From positions 2,989,001-3,053,000 of the forward strand of contig NZ_CP035503.1 in the NCBI RefSeq assembly GCF_006970865.1: 64,000 bases of DNA. The letters run 5' to 3'. Below are positions 32,833-44,032 of the stretch, piece by piece (within the stretch, counting starts at the first letter, position 1; each line of letters begins with the position of its first letter). Under the pieces are notes generated by a model. It was not told where the DNA came from. It made no database searches and was given only the letters and a program-made list of their open reading frames with translations. The position numbers were made by a program, and so were the translations under genes. This DNA is from Rhodoferax sediminis (GTDB lineage: Bacteria > Pseudomonadota > Gammaproteobacteria > Burkholderiales > Burkholderiaceae_C).

Positions 32833-34567
32833 ACTTCGTCTGCTCCGCCTCTTGCAGCGTGCGCCACATCACCTTGCCGCTGCCGCTCTTGGGCAGCGCG
32901 TCGACGAACTGCACGATGCGCGGGATTTTGTACACGGCCATGTGCTCGCGGCACCAGTCGATGAGTTCCTGCTCGGTCAGCTTGCCCTTGTGGGACGCGC
33001 GCAGCACCACCACGGCCTTGACCGTCTCGCCGCGGTAGCTGTCCTTGGCCGAGATGATGCAGGCCTCCTGGATCGCGGGGTGCCGGAACATCAGGGCCTC
33101 GACCTCGGCCGGCCAGATCTTGAAGCCGGAGGCGTTGATCATGCGCTTGAGCCGATCGGTCAGGAAGAAATAGCCATCCTCGTCCACGTGCCCCAGGTCG
33201 CCGGAGCGAAAGAACTTTTTGCCTTCGAACTCGATGAAGGCCTCGGCCGTCGCGTCCGGCCGCTTCCAGTAACCCGCAAACACCTCGGGGCCATGGATGA
33301 TGATTTCGCCCTGCTCGCCCTGCGGCACTTCCTGCAGCGTGTCGGGATTGACGACGCGCGCATCGGTGCTCATGAAAGGGATGCCCAGGCACTGCTGCTT
33401 GGGCGCATCGGGCGGATTGCTGTGCGACGGTGCGGCGGTCTCGGTGAGCCCGTAGCCTTCGGCATAGCGCAGCCCGAACTGCTCGAACAGGCGCTGCGCG
33501 ACGGCCTGGGGCATCGCCGCACCACCCCCGCCGATGGCGACCAGGCTGGACAGGTCGTACTGGTCGAAGTGCGGGCTGGCGAGCAGGTCGATCACCATGG
33601 TCGGGATATTCGTCCAGTGGGTGACGCGCCACGCCGAGATGAGACGCCCGGCCAGATCGCGGTCCCAGCGCGGCATCACCACCATCGTGGCCGCGGCGTA
33701 GATGGCGGCGTGCATCTGGCTGACCATGCCGGTGATGTGAAACATCGGCACCACCGCGAGCGTGACGTTTTCCGGCGTGCCGGTGCCCCACAGGCAACTG
33801 GCGACCGTGTTGTGCATGATGCTGGCGTGCGTGTGCATGCAGCCCTTGGGCAAGCCCGTGGTGCCGCTGGTATAGGGCAGAATCGCCAGGTCCGCGGGCC
33901 CTGCCGTGTGCTGGGGCGCCTCGCCCGCGGCCGCCAGCGCATCGATCCAGGCGACCACCTGGCCGCCGCTCAGGCTTGGTGGCGCGTGGCGCGTCGTCAA
34001 CCACGCCATCCAGGCGGCGGGCGGCGCATTCTCGCCTTGCACTTGGGCGTCGAAGGCGTCGGTGAAGTGCGTCACGATCAGGTGCGACAAGCGCTCGGAC
34101 GCGGGCAGCGCATCGCTGGCCTGTGCCAGCTCATCCGCCAGGTCGGCCGTGGTGATGGCGACCTTCGCATCGGGATCATTGATGTAGTGCTTGAGCTCCT
34201 CGGCGCGGTTCATCGGGTTCACCGGCACCACCACGGCGTTGGCGCGCAGGATCGCGAAATGCGCGATCACGAGCTGCGGGCAGTTCTGCATGCACAGCAC
34301 CACCCTGTCACCCTTTTTCACTCCCAGCCCATGCAGGCAGGCCGCCAGGCGCTCTGCTTTTTGTAGCACCTCGGCATAGCTGAAGGTACGGCCGAAGAAC
34401 ACCAGAGCGGCCTTGTCGGGGTAGCGCAGCGCGCTGACCGCCAGGTTTTGCCACAGGGAGTTGGCCGGGGGCGTGAGCCGGTACGGCAGGCGCTTGGGCC
34501 AGAACCGGTAGTGCGCGGGTACTTTGGCGGCAGGCTGATCAGGTTGCGAGGACGTCACGGCGGTCAT
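32831..34567 (-). CDS. AMP-dependent acyl-CoA synthetase (medium/long-chain type)
   Basis: 578 residues from the ATG at 34567, preceded by AGAGGAAA. ANL-superfamily motifs: P-loop YTSGTTGLPKG (about 215-225), GYGLTETA (about 354-361), the hinge region YFFLTDRLKRMINASGFK (about 453-470), and Lys in GSGKVMWR near the end for adenylation. It activates a carboxylic acid to its CoA ester through an acyl-AMP. The chain length is not readable. No beta-oxidation genes are adjacent. It is divergent from the P1 peptidase gene. Confidence 0.88.
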   Translation of the reverse strand: MTAVTSSQPDQPAAKVPAHYRFWPKRLPYRLTPPANSLWQNLAVSALRYPDKAALVFFGRTFSYAEVLQKAERLAACLHGLGVKKGDRVVLCMQNCPQLVIAHFAILRANAVVVPVNPMNRAEELKHYINDPDAKVAITTADLADELAQASDALPASERLSHLIVTHFTDAFDAQVQGENAPPAAWMAWLTTRHAPPSLSGGQVVAWIDALAAAGEAPQHTAGPADLAILPYTSGTTGLPKGCMHTHASIMHNTVASCLWGTGTPENVTLAVVPMFHITGMVSQMHAAIYAAATMVVMPRWDRDLAGRLISAWRVTHWTNIPTMVIDLLASPHFDQYDLSSLVAIGGGGAAMPQAVAQRLFEQFGLRYAEGYGLTETAAPSHSNPPDAPKQQCLGIPFMSTDARVVNPDTLQEVPQGEQGEIIIHGPEVFAGYWKRPDATAEAFIEFEGKKFFRSGDLGHVDEDGYFFLTDRLKRMINASGFKIWPAEVEALMFRHPAIQEACIISAKDSYRGETVKAVVVLRASHKGKLTEQELIDWCREHMAVYKIPRIVQFVDALPKSGSGKVMWRTLQEAEQTK

Positions 34568-34716
34568 ACAAAAGTTTCCTCTCATCATGGGGTGGTCAAG
34601 CGCCACACCCGAGAATAGATTACCCCGCTTTCGGCAAAGGCCCTCCAGTGTCGCACCGGAGACCCCGGCGCAGACCGGGTCGCCATCCCTGTGCCGGCGT
34701 AGATAATCAAGCCGCC

Positions 34717-35805
34717 ATGACACGCCCTACCGCCAAAGCCCCCACTGCTGCCACCCATGCGATCACTTCCACCCCGACACCGCCCAGCCGCCGCGCACCG
34801 GGCAGCCTGACCCAGGTCGGTGGCATCGAGGTCGGCCATTTCACCGACGCGCGCCGCCCGACTGGCTGCACCGTGATCATCGCGCGCCATGGCGCGGTCG
34901 GCGGCGTTGATGTGCGCGGCGCCGCGCCCGGCACCCGCGAGACCGATTTGCTGCAACCCGGCAACCTGGTGGAGCAGGTGCATGCCATCGTGCTCGCCGG
35001 TGGCAGCGCCTGGGGTCTGGATGCCGCCGGTGGTGCGATGCGCTGGCTGGAAGAACAGGGCATCGGCTTCGACGTGGGCGTCGGCCTGGTCCCCATCGTG
35101 CCGGCCGCCGTGCTGTTCGACCTGCCGGTGGGCGATGCCCGCATCCGGCCCGATGCCGAAGCCGGCTACCGCGCCTGCGCGGCTGCCTCGCGCCAACGCC
35201 CGGCCGAGGGCAATGTGGGCGCGGGTGCCGGCGCAGTGGTCGGCAAGCTGTTCGGCCTGCACCGCGCCATGAAGGGCGGCATCGGAACGGCGTCGGTCAC
35301 GTTGCAGGGCGTCACGGTGGGCGCCCTCATCGCCTGCAACGCGCTGGGCGATGTGGTCGACCCCGACAGCGGCCGCGTGCTGGCCGGTGCGCGCACGGCG
35401 AACGGGCGCGCCCTGTTAGATAGCCGCCGCGCCATCCTGCGCGGCGAGCCGCTAAGCCCCCTGCTCGCAGGCACCAACACGACCATCGGCGTGATCGCCA
35501 CGGACGCCGTGATCAGCAAGACCCAGGCGCAAAAACTGGCCCAGCTGGCGCATGACGGCCTGGCGCGCAGCATCAACCCGGTGCATACCCTGTCCGACGG
35601 CGACACGCTGTTTGCGCTGGGCACCGGCCAGTCCGGCAAAACGCTGGGCATGATGCTGCTGGGCACCATGGCGGCCGAGGCCACGGCCAGGGCGGTGGTG
35701 CGGGCCGTGCAGGCGGCGCGCGGCATTAGTGTGGGCGCGCTGCACCTGCCGGCCGCGGCCGAGCTGGCGGCGCCGCGCGCGCGCGCGGCAGGCCCATCGC
35801 GTTGA
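34717..35805 (+). CDS. P1 family peptidase (DmpA/S58, self-processing aminopeptidase-like)
   Basis: 362 residues, Ntn-hydrolase-like DmpA fold. Family stretches are VGGIEVGHFTD near the N-terminus, VLAGGSAWGLDAAGGAMRWLEE (about 92-113), GNVGAGAGAVVGK (about 167-179) and GGIGTAS. NTTIGVIATDAVISK (about 254-268) contains the probable Thr nucleophile exposed by self-cleavage. Members are aminopeptidases or amidases. The start at 34717 is 9 nt after GATAAT, suggesting a short leader; the first 25 residues are Pro/Thr-rich and probably disordered. It ends 11 nt before the TAXI gene. Confidence 0.82.
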   Translation: MTRPTAKAPTAATHAITSTPTPPSRRAPGSLTQVGGIEVGHFTDARRPTGCTVIIARHGAVGGVDVRGAAPGTRETDLLQPGNLVEQVHAIVLAGGSAWGLDAAGGAMRWLEEQGIGFDVGVGLVPIVPAAVLFDLPVGDARIRPDAEAGYRACAAASRQRPAEGNVGAGAGAVVGKLFGLHRAMKGGIGTASVTLQGVTVGALIACNALGDVVDPDSGRVLAGARTANGRALLDSRRAILRGEPLSPLLAGTNTTIGVIATDAVISKTQAQKLAQLAHDGLARSINPVHTLSDGDTLFALGTGQSGKTLGMMLLGTMAAEATARAVVRAVQAARGISVGALHLPAAAELAAPRARAAGPSR

Positions 35806-35816
35806 GACCGCGCACG

Positions 35817-37145
35817 ATGCCACAGGCCATGCGCCACACCCTGCTCTCGCTGCGCGATCTGCTGGTTTCAGCCGGCCCCTTTGTGCTGCTGACGGTCGCC
35901 CTGCTGGCCTTCGCCTACTGGTGGCTCAACCCGAATCCACCCCGGCACGTCACGCTGGCCACCGGCCCGGCGCAAAGCGCCTACGACGAGTTCGGCAAAC
36001 GCTACAAGGCGGCGCTGGCGGTCAATGGCATCGACGTCACGCTGTTGCCCAGCGAAGGCTCCGCGGCCAACCTGCAATTGCTGCGCGATGGCAAGGCGGA
36101 CCTTGGCTTCGTGCAGGGCGGCAGTGGCGATGCGCAGGGCGACACGCAAAGTGCCCTGAGCTCGCTGGGCAGCCTGTTCGTGGAACCGATCTGGCTGTTC
36201 TACCGTGAAGACGCGGCGCGCAAGGTGCCCGGCACGACAGACGCGACGTTGTCGAACCTGGCCCAGCTCGCCGGTCTGCGCGTGAACGTGGGCACGCAGG
36301 GCAGCGGGGTACCCGCCCTGATGGACAAACTGCTGCAAGCCAACCGGATCGACCCCAAGTCGATCCAGCTGTCGCAGTTGGCGCAGACCCCGGCCACCGT
36401 CGCCTTTCTGGGCGGCGATCTCGATGCCATCGTGTTCGTCTCGGCCCCCGAGGCATTGATGGTGCAGATGCTGCTGCAGACGCCGGGCGTGAAGCTGATG
36501 AATTTTGCGCAGAGCGAAGCCTATTCGCGCCGCTTCGCTTTTTTGACGCCGGTCGTGTTGCCGCGCGGCGTGGTGGACCTGGCCGGCGACGTGCCGCCGC
36601 AGAACGTGCGGCTGGTCGCCACCACCACCACCTTGCTGGCGCGCGAGGACACGCACCCGGCCCTGCTGCAGTTGTTCTCGCAGGCCGCGCAGACGCTGCA
36701 CAGCGGCGCCGGCTGGTTCAACCGCGCGCACGAGTTTCCGAACGCGAACAACACCGAATACCCGCTGGCCAGGCCTGCCGACCGCACCTTGCGCAACGGC
36801 GCACCGCTGCTGCAGCGCTACCTGCCGTTCTGGCTGGCGAATCTGGTCGAGCGCATGTGGCTGGCGCTGGGCATCATCGTGGCCGTGCTGCTGCCGCTGA
36901 GCCGCATCGTGCCGCCGCTGTACCAGTTCCGGATCCGCTCGCGCGTGTTCCGCTGGTACGGCCGCCTGCGCGAAATCGAGCATCAACTGGAGTTGGAGCC
37001 CGCCTCATCGCCCGCACTGGTCGACGAACTCAATACACTGGAGCGCCACGTCGGCAAGGTCAGCATTCCGCTGTCTTATGCGGACGAGCTGTATGCCCTG
37101 CGCGATCACATCGAGATGGTGCGCAAGAAACTGCTCAAGACGTGA
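35817..37145 (+). CDS. membrane-anchored TAXI-family solute-binding protein
   Basis: 442 residues. An N-terminal hydrophobic segment (about 16-36) is followed by a TAXI-type binding domain (about 45-320): VTLATGPAQSAYDEFGKRY, LLPSEGSAANLQLLRDGKADLGFVQ and VNVGTQGSGVPALMDKLL. A second hydrophobic segment (about 345-370) and a cytoplasmic coiled-coil-like tail (REIEHQLELE, about 385-440) follow. TAXI proteins normally deliver solutes to TRAP carriers, but no TRAP membrane subunit is near and the double anchoring is unlike a free binding protein; it may be a sensor-like orphan. The last 11 nt overlap the convergent DUF1631 gene. Confidence 0.75.
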   Translation: MPQAMRHTLLSLRDLLVSAGPFVLLTVALLAFAYWWLNPNPPRHVTLATGPAQSAYDEFGKRYKAALAVNGIDVTLLPSEGSAANLQLLRDGKADLGFVQGGSGDAQGDTQSALSSLGSLFVEPIWLFYREDAARKVPGTTDATLSNLAQLAGLRVNVGTQGSGVPALMDKLLQANRIDPKSIQLSQLAQTPATVAFLGGDLDAIVFVSAPEALMVQMLLQTPGVKLMNFAQSEAYSRRFAFLTPVVLPRGVVDLAGDVPPQNVRLVATTTTLLAREDTHPALLQLFSQAAQTLHSGAGWFNRAHEFPNANNTEYPLARPADRTLRNGAPLLQRYLPFWLANLVERMWLALGIIVAVLLPLSRIVPPLYQFRIRSRVFRWYGRLREIEHQLELEPASSPALVDELNTLERHVGKVSIPLSYADELYALRDHIEMVRKKLLKT

Positions 37146-39408
37146 CGTCCACGCTGTTGCGCATGGCGGTTTGCGCGACGGCATCGAGTGCGCTGTCCAC
37201 CACCGCCTGATCCGAGAAAACACGCAGGGTGCCGTCCTGCAGCAGTTGATCGAGCGAATGCCGCGTCATCGAGTGGGTGCTGCCCTTGACCCCGGTGAAC
37301 ATGAACAGGTTGCCGCGCGGACTCGCCCAGGTCAGCTGCATCCGCGTCCAGCGCCCATGCACCTGCAGCTCCACCCAGGCGCCGAGGGAAACGCCGGGCG
37401 CCGGCGTCGCAGCGGCGGGCGCTGCGACAGGATCGTGCGACGCACCGGCCGGGCCGGGTGCAGGCTGTGCCGGCTCATAACGCGGCCTGGACAGCAGCGA
37501 GTCCGTCGCCTCGATAAAACCGGATTGCTGCGCCTCGGACGGCGCCAGCCACAGCCGGGCTTGGTCCGCGTCGCGAAACATCGCTTCCAGTTTTTCGCGC
37601 GCCAGCGTCTTGGCGTCGGCGGGCGCCGGGGCACCGGGTGCGGGCTTGAGCGCCTGCTGGTGCAGCGCCATCAACTGATTGAAAAAGAGGTCCGCCTCGG
37701 CTGCCGGGTACTCGATGCGCGCCAGGCCCTCGCGCAGCTGGCCGAGCAGGGGCGCAATCATGCCCGTCAGCCGGGCGATCTCTTTCTTTTCGAACCCGGG
37801 CTGGGTGCTCCACAGCAGGTTCTTGGCCACGGTGAGACAGCCCGCGGGATCCACCGCGCCGTGCGGGTCCGCCAGCCTCGCCTGCGCCACCACCTGGGCC
37901 CAGGGGCCGCACAAAAACATCATGACCGGCGCCGGTGCCAGCGCGGCCTCGGGCCGCTCGCGCATCTCCCTGGCAACGCCTCGCGCCATTTCATTGCGCT
38001 GCTCGGCCTGCGCCAGCACCTGCATCGCCATTTTTCGTTGCTCACGCTCGTGCTCTTCCTGCCGATCCCAGACCGCCTCCAGCGACTGGAGAGCGAATTC
38101 GAAAGGCTCGGCACTGTCGATCGACACACTCGACAGCGCATCGACCGCCTGGCGCAGGGGTTGCAAGAAGGCCTCGAATCCCGCGGCATCCGCCGCCCGG
38201 TAGGCCAGGCTGCGATGCGTCATCTGCTCGATCAGCCGCCGCGCCGGATGCTGCTTGTGGCTGAAAAAGCGCGGGTCGATCAGGGCCAGCCGCAACAGGG
38301 CGGGCTCGAGATCGCGCACCGCCTGCTGCACCGGGGCCAGCAAACGCGTGTCGCGCGTGATGTTTTCGACCATCAGGGCCACCACCTCGAGCCCCAGTGC
38401 CTGCCCCAGCCCGCGTGCCTGCTGTCGCAGCTGCTCGCTCACCGGCATCGCGGCTTGCGCTGCTGCTGGCACAGTCGGCGCGGAATCGCTGGCCCGCTGC
38501 GCCAGGCGCTGCATCACCTGATCCACCTGCTTCATTTCCTGCAGCGCTTCGAACGCAGCCGGCACGGTGTGGGCAAAGGCCGGCGGCAGCGGCTGCTTGC
38601 CGGAGGATTCGAACTCCCGTGCAAACCGGGCCGCGAACGAATTCTGATCCGCACCTGTGTCCAGCTCTCCGGCCAGCAGCCGGCGCAGCTGCGCCAGCGT
38701 CAGCCCGGCGGCATCCCGGCTCACCGAGGCGGGGCGGGACAAATCCGGTGTTTGCGTCACGGAGTACGCCGCCTGCGCCACGCCGTGGGCGCGCAGTGAT
38801 GTGCACAACGACGCATACACGGCGCCCAGCTCCTGTCCCAACGTCGCTCCCATGTGCTGCATCCAGCTCAACCAGACCAGCGCCGGCACGTCGGTCTGCG
38901 CCAGCTGGTTGCGCAGCGTGCGCACATAGAGTTCCGGGCGCACCGGATTGCGGTGGGCCTGAACCGTTCGCAAGCCCTGCGCCGCGCAAATCAGCGCATT
39001 CAGATCCGTCAGCTGGCTGTCGCTTGCGAGCAGTGCCACCTGCAGTGCGCGCGCGACTTCGACGCTCTCCTGAACCTGGGTCTCGTCCATCAGCTCCAGT
39101 TCGTCAAAACTCAGGGCCGCAACCATCGGTTTGACCTTCTGGCCGGCAACCTCTTCGGCAAAGGCCGCCTGCAAGGCCTGCGGATACCCGGCGCAGAGCC
39201 GGGCCTCATGCCTGGCGAGCAGCCGCAGCGATTCGGCCAGCGCATCGCGCTGCTGCGCCCCGGCGGTGCGAAGCTGCTGCTGCAGGGACAGCCGCAGCTT
39301 GCCCACCATCATCTCCATCAAGGATCCGCCGCCATCGGCCGCTTCGCGCAGGCAGCCGTCAAACAAGGCTGCGTAGGGGGCTGCCGGTTGCGCGTCTTGG
39401 GTGGTCAT
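37135..39408 (-). CDS. DUF1631 family protein
   Basis: 757 residues, matching the length of DUF1631 (PF07793), a family of large, mainly helical cytoplasmic proteins of unknown function in beta- and gammaproteobacteria. Visible features are LDELELMDETQVQESVEVAR (about 124-143), AQTDVPALVWLSWMQHMG in the middle, and a C-terminal beta-rich part (RWTRMQLTWASPRGNLFMFT) like the PilZ-type barrel reported at the end of such proteins. There are no membrane segments. It stands alone, 18 nt upstream of... the ettA stop lies beyond, and both point the same way with ettA upstream. Confidence 0.8.
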   Translation of the reverse strand: MTTQDAQPAAPYAALFDGCLREAADGGGSLMEMMVGKLRLSLQQQLRTAGAQQRDALAESLRLLARHEARLCAGYPQALQAAFAEEVAGQKVKPMVAALSFDELELMDETQVQESVEVARALQVALLASDSQLTDLNALICAAQGLRTVQAHRNPVRPELYVRTLRNQLAQTDVPALVWLSWMQHMGATLGQELGAVYASLCTSLRAHGVAQAAYSVTQTPDLSRPASVSRDAAGLTLAQLRRLLAGELDTGADQNSFAARFAREFESSGKQPLPPAFAHTVPAAFEALQEMKQVDQVMQRLAQRASDSAPTVPAAAQAAMPVSEQLRQQARGLGQALGLEVVALMVENITRDTRLLAPVQQAVRDLEPALLRLALIDPRFFSHKQHPARRLIEQMTHRSLAYRAADAAGFEAFLQPLRQAVDALSSVSIDSAEPFEFALQSLEAVWDRQEEHEREQRKMAMQVLAQAEQRNEMARGVAREMRERPEAALAPAPVMMFLCGPWAQVVAQARLADPHGAVDPAGCLTVAKNLLWSTQPGFEKKEIARLTGMIAPLLGQLREGLARIEYPAAEADLFFNQLMALHQQALKPAPGAPAPADAKTLAREKLEAMFRDADQARLWLAPSEAQQSGFIEATDSLLSRPRYEPAQPAPGPAGASHDPVAAPAAATPAPGVSLGAWVELQVHGRWTRMQLTWASPRGNLFMFTGVKGSTHSMTRHSLDQLLQDGTLRVFSDQAVVDSALDAVAQTAMRNSVDVTS

Positions 39409-39426
39409 GGAGAATGTGAACGGTGA

Positions 39427-41088
<1,662 letters not shown>

Positions 41089-41310
41089 CTGGTGCGTTAT
41101 CTCTTTGCTAGGGTGCTGGAAAGCATGAATTATCCCAGCATGCGACAATGCTAGTTGTTGCGGCGCTCCAGTTGCCCGCAATGTCAGCACTTTGCTGGGG
41201 CCAGAACCATGTGTTTAGCGCCCAACCCTGAATCCATCTGCCTTTGACTGGTGCGGTTGTTTGACACCCGCGACAGGCCGATATCCCAGCGCCCTGGATG
41301 GCGCAAAACT

Positions 41311-43029
41311 ATGAACTTTGAAGAATTAAACCTGGCTCCGGCCATCGTCAAGGCTGTGCACGAGCTTGGCTACGAGACCCCCACGGCCATTCAGGCACAA
41401 GCCATTCCGGTGGTGCTGGACGGGCACGACATGCTCGGCGGCGCCCAGACCGGCACCGGCAAGACGGCAGCCTTCGTGCTGCCCATGCTGCAGCGGCTGA
41501 GCGCGGCCGAGGCGCCCAAGAACAAGTTCGGCGGCAAGGGCATCCGCGCCCTGGTGCTGACGCCCACGCGGGAGCTGGCCGCGCAGGTTGAGGAATCGGT
41601 CCGGACCTATGGCAAATATCTGGAGTTGACCTCGACCGTAGTGTTTGGCGGCGTCGGCATGAACCCCCAGATCACGAAGGTCAAAAAGGGCGTCGACATC
41701 CTGGTCGCCACCCCGGGCCGTCTGCTGGATTTGCTGCAGCAAGGCGTGCTGGACCTCGGTCAGGTGCAGATCCTGGTGCTCGACGAGGCCGACCGCATGC
41801 TGGACATGGGCTTCATCCACGACGTCAAGAAAGTGCTGGCCGTGGTGCCCAAGGACAAGCAAAGCCTGCTGTTCTCCGCCACCTTCAGCGACGAGATCCG
41901 CGACCTGGCCGACACCCTGCTGAAGAATCCGCAGAGCATCCAGGTCACGCCGCGCAACACCACGGTGCAGCGCATCACCCAGGTGATTCACCCGGTCGGC
42001 CGCGGCAAGAAAAAGGCGCTGCTGGCGCACATCATCCAGGAACAGAACTGGAGCCAGGTACTGGTCTTCACGCGCACCAAGTTCGGCGCCAACAACGTGG
42101 CCGAGTTTCTGACCAAGAACGGCATCCAGGCGATGGCCCTGCACGGCAACAAGAGCCAGGCGGCACGCACGCAGGCGCTGAGCGGCTTCAAGAGCGGCGA
42201 CATTCGCGCGCTGGTGGCCACCGACATTGCTGCGCGCGGGATCGACATCGACGATCTGCCGCACGTGGTGAACTATGAAATCCCGAACGTCAGCGAAGAC
42301 TACGTGCACCGCATCGGCCGCACCGGTCGCGCAGGAGCCGACGGCGCCGCCGTGAACCTGGTGTGCCTGGACGAAGAAGGCTTCATGCAGGACATCGAAC
42401 GCTTCACCAAGCAGCAAATCGCTGTCAAGATCATCGAGGGCTTCATGCCGGAACCCGGCGAAAAAGCCGAGCCGATTGCCATGGGCCGCCAGACCATCTG
42501 GGGCGGCGCGGGCAAACCGCCGAGCCGCGACGTCATGCAGGCCGCGGCCAAGGCCGCGCGCAGCGAGATGATGCAGCGCGTGCGCGACAACAAGGCGACC
42601 CAGGGCGACCGCGGCGGCAACGGCAATGGCCGTGGCGGCCCGCGCGGCGGCCAGCGCAGCAGCGCGCCGCACAGTGACCCGGCAGCGCGCGGGCCGCGTC
42701 CTGCCCAGGGCCGCGGACGCTCGGGGGGTGGCAACGGCGGCGGTTACCGTGACGGCGCGGGCGCGGGCCAACCCGATCACAATCGGACGGCCAGCGGCGC
42801 CAACCTGAATCCGGCGCCGCGTGCGCCCCAGGGTGGCCAGCCGGACCCGATGCGCACCAGCGTGGACAGCATGGCGGAACAACGCGGCCGCAGGAGTGGC
42901 GGCGGTTTCGGTGGCGGCAATCGCAATGGAGGCTCTTATGGCGGATCAGGCGGCGGCACGGGTGGCTTTGGTGGCCGGGGCAACGGGTCTCGTGGGCCGG
43001 GAGGTTCTCGCGGCTCTTTTGGCCGATAA
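41311..43029 (+). CDS. rhlE: DEAD-box RNA helicase, RhlE type
   Basis: 572 residues. The Q motif is [28 protein letters not shown] at the N-terminus, read in two pieces. Then follow [11 protein letters not shown] (motif I, about 50-60), [19 protein letters not shown] (motif II, about 154-162), SATFS, and [10 protein letters not shown] (motif VI). After residue 400 a long Gly/Arg/Asn-rich tail (RGG-like repeats) provides loose RNA binding. It unwinds short RNA duplexes in ribosome assembly or RNA decay. The 3' end of the Gly-rich tail overlaps the next gene by 92 nt and supplies that gene's SD sequence. Confidence 0.92.
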   Translation: MNFEELNLAPAIVKAVHELGYETPTAIQAQAIPVVLDGHDMLGGAQTGTGKTAAFVLPMLQRLSAAEAPKNKFGGKGIRALVLTPTRELAAQVEESVRTYGKYLELTSTVVFGGVGMNPQITKVKKGVDILVATPGRLLDLLQQGVLDLGQVQILVLDEADRMLDMGFIHDVKKVLAVVPKDKQSLLFSATFSDEIRDLADTLLKNPQSIQVTPRNTTVQRITQVIHPVGRGKKKALLAHIIQEQNWSQVLVFTRTKFGANNVAEFLTKNGIQAMALHGNKSQAARTQALSGFKSGDIRALVATDIAARGIDIDDLPHVVNYEIPNVSEDYVHRIGRTGRAGADGAAVNLVCLDEEGFMQDIERFTKQQIAVKIIEGFMPEPGEKAEPIAMGRQTIWGGAGKPPSRDVMQAAAKAARSEMMQRVRDNKATQGDRGGNGNGRGGPRGGQRSSAPHSDPAARGPRPAQGRGRSGGGNGGGYRDGAGAGQPDHNRTASGANLNPAPRAPQGGQPDPMRTSVDSMAEQRGRRSGGGFGGGNRNGGSYGGSGGGTGGFGGRGNGSRGPGGSRGSFGR

Positions 43030-43600
43030 GGCGTATTCAAAGGTTCACTGCGTGGGCCGCCGCGCCCCGCCTGTCACCCACCGCAAGCTGACTTGCCACA
43101 CGGTCGACCTCAAAGCCCTGCCGGCCCTGCCTCCTGTGGACGATGTCTACATCGCGCTGGGCACGACCATCAAGGTGGCGGGCAGCCAAGCCGCCTTCCG
43201 GGCCGTGGATTACGAGGCAGTTGTGGCTGTAGCCCAGGCTGCGCGTGCGTCTGGCGCTACTAAATTAGGAGTCGTCAGCGCCATGGGCGCGAACCCTCGA
43301 TCGGCTGTGTTCTACAACCGCGTCAAGGGTGAGATGCAAGAGGCTGTTTGCAAACTGGGCTTTGACTCCGTCGTGATCGTGCAGCCGTCTTTCATTGCGG
43401 GCGATCGCGGCAGCCTGCAGCAGCCAGGCCGCAGCGCCGAAGGATGGGCCCTGTCCGCCATGCGCTGGCTTGATCCACTGGTTCCCGCCAATTACAAGAC
43501 CATTCGAGCGGAGCAGGTCGCCCGCGCTTTGATCGGGGCCGTCAAGGCCGGGCAGCCGGGCGTGCAACGGATTCTCTCGGGCCGCATGCAGGCGCCTTGA
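42938..43600 (+). CDS. NAD(P)-binding oxidoreductase-like protein (HTATIP2/YwnB type)
   Basis: 220 residues from the ATG at 42938, which has a perfect GGAGG 5 nt upstream; an in-frame ATG at 42926 is possible. The Rossmann motif is [16 protein letters not shown] (about 12-27). [21 protein letters not shown] (read as two pieces, about 72-93) and [24 protein letters not shown] (with the Tyr-x3-Lys pair) are features of the atypical SDR group that includes HTATIP2. The redox substrate is unknown. The first 30 codons overlap the rhlE tail in another frame. An antisense repeat copy lies inside. Confidence 0.8.
   Translation: MADQAAARVALVAGATGLVGREVLAALLADKAYSKVHCVGRRAPPVTHRKLTCHTVDLKALPALPPVDDVYIALGTTIKVAGSQAAFRAVDYEAVVAVAQAARASGATKLGVVSAMGANPRSAVFYNRVKGEMQEAVCKLGFDSVVIVQPSFIAGDRGSLQQPGRSAEGWALSAMRWLDPLVPANYKTIRAEQVARALIGAVKAGQPGVQRILSGRMQAP
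43211..43272 (-). repeat. dispersed 42-bp-core repeat, copy G (antisense, degenerate)
   Basis: On the minus strand the core runs 43272 to 43231: ACTC, TAGC exactly at 14-17, CCTGGGCT at 35-42 (two changes). Pairs 5/13, 6/12, 7/11 and 8/10 of the hairpin are all Watson-Crick. The tail is less T-rich. The encoded protein stretch is itself family-like, so chance similarity cannot be excluded. Confidence 0.45.
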
Positions 43601-43622
43601 GGCCCGTGAGGGCGGCGCGCGG

Positions 43623-44006
43623 TCAATCCCGCACGAACAGCGTCACCAACGGGTCGGGGCCGGCCTGACGGCTCGAGTGGCCGTGCACGGCCGCATCAAA
43701 ACTAACCCCCTCAGGTAACACATCGGCCGAATAAAAATGCTCGCCCGGCTTGAACACGCGCGAGCTGCCGTCCTGCAAACCAATTTCCATCTCGCCGCCC
43801 AGAATGAACACCCACTGCGGCGTGCCGGTGCAGTGAAACTGGCTGCGAAAGCCCGGTGGGCTGTGGCGCAATTGATAGCCCGCCGATGGCGACAGCGGCG
43901 ACAGCAGGGACTGCGGCGTGCCTTCGCTCAGGGCCACGGTTTCCTCGCGAAATTTTGCACGGCCGTCGGTATCGGTGAAGAGGATGACTTTGGTGAACAC
44001 GGTCAT
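43623..44006 (-). CDS. small cupin-domain protein
   Basis: 127 residues, one cupin barrel. Motif 1 is degenerate (QFHCTGTPQWVFILGGEMEIG, about 56-76, read in two pieces), with one His and no full HxHxE set. Motif 2 is FKPGEHFYSADVLPEGVSF, where the usual His is missing. It may therefore bind a ligand without metal or be structural. It is the last gene of the leftward sugar-acid operon, 26 nt after the dehydrogenase stop, so a role in sugar-acid metabolism is possible. Confidence 0.65.
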   Translation of the reverse strand: MTVFTKVILFTDTDGRAKFREETVALSEGTPQSLLSPLSPSAGYQLRHSPPGFRSQFHCTGTPQWVFILGGEMEIGLQDGSSRVFKPGEHFYSADVLPEGVSFDAAVHGHSSRQAGPDPLVTLFVRD

Positions 44007-44032
44007 GTTGTCGTCCTGAATGGAAGGGTCGG

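Noticed and set aside
33841..33882. AGCCCTT in the acyl-CoA synthetase gene as a reverse repeat copy
   Set aside because: The TAGC block is changed to CAGC, the first block is absent, and the protein stretch is conserved in the family, so chance is more likely.
32807..34366. 519-codon plus-strand ORF opposite the acyl-CoA synthetase
   Set aside because: Antisense shadow; composition is typical of reverse-frame translation of a GC-rich gene.
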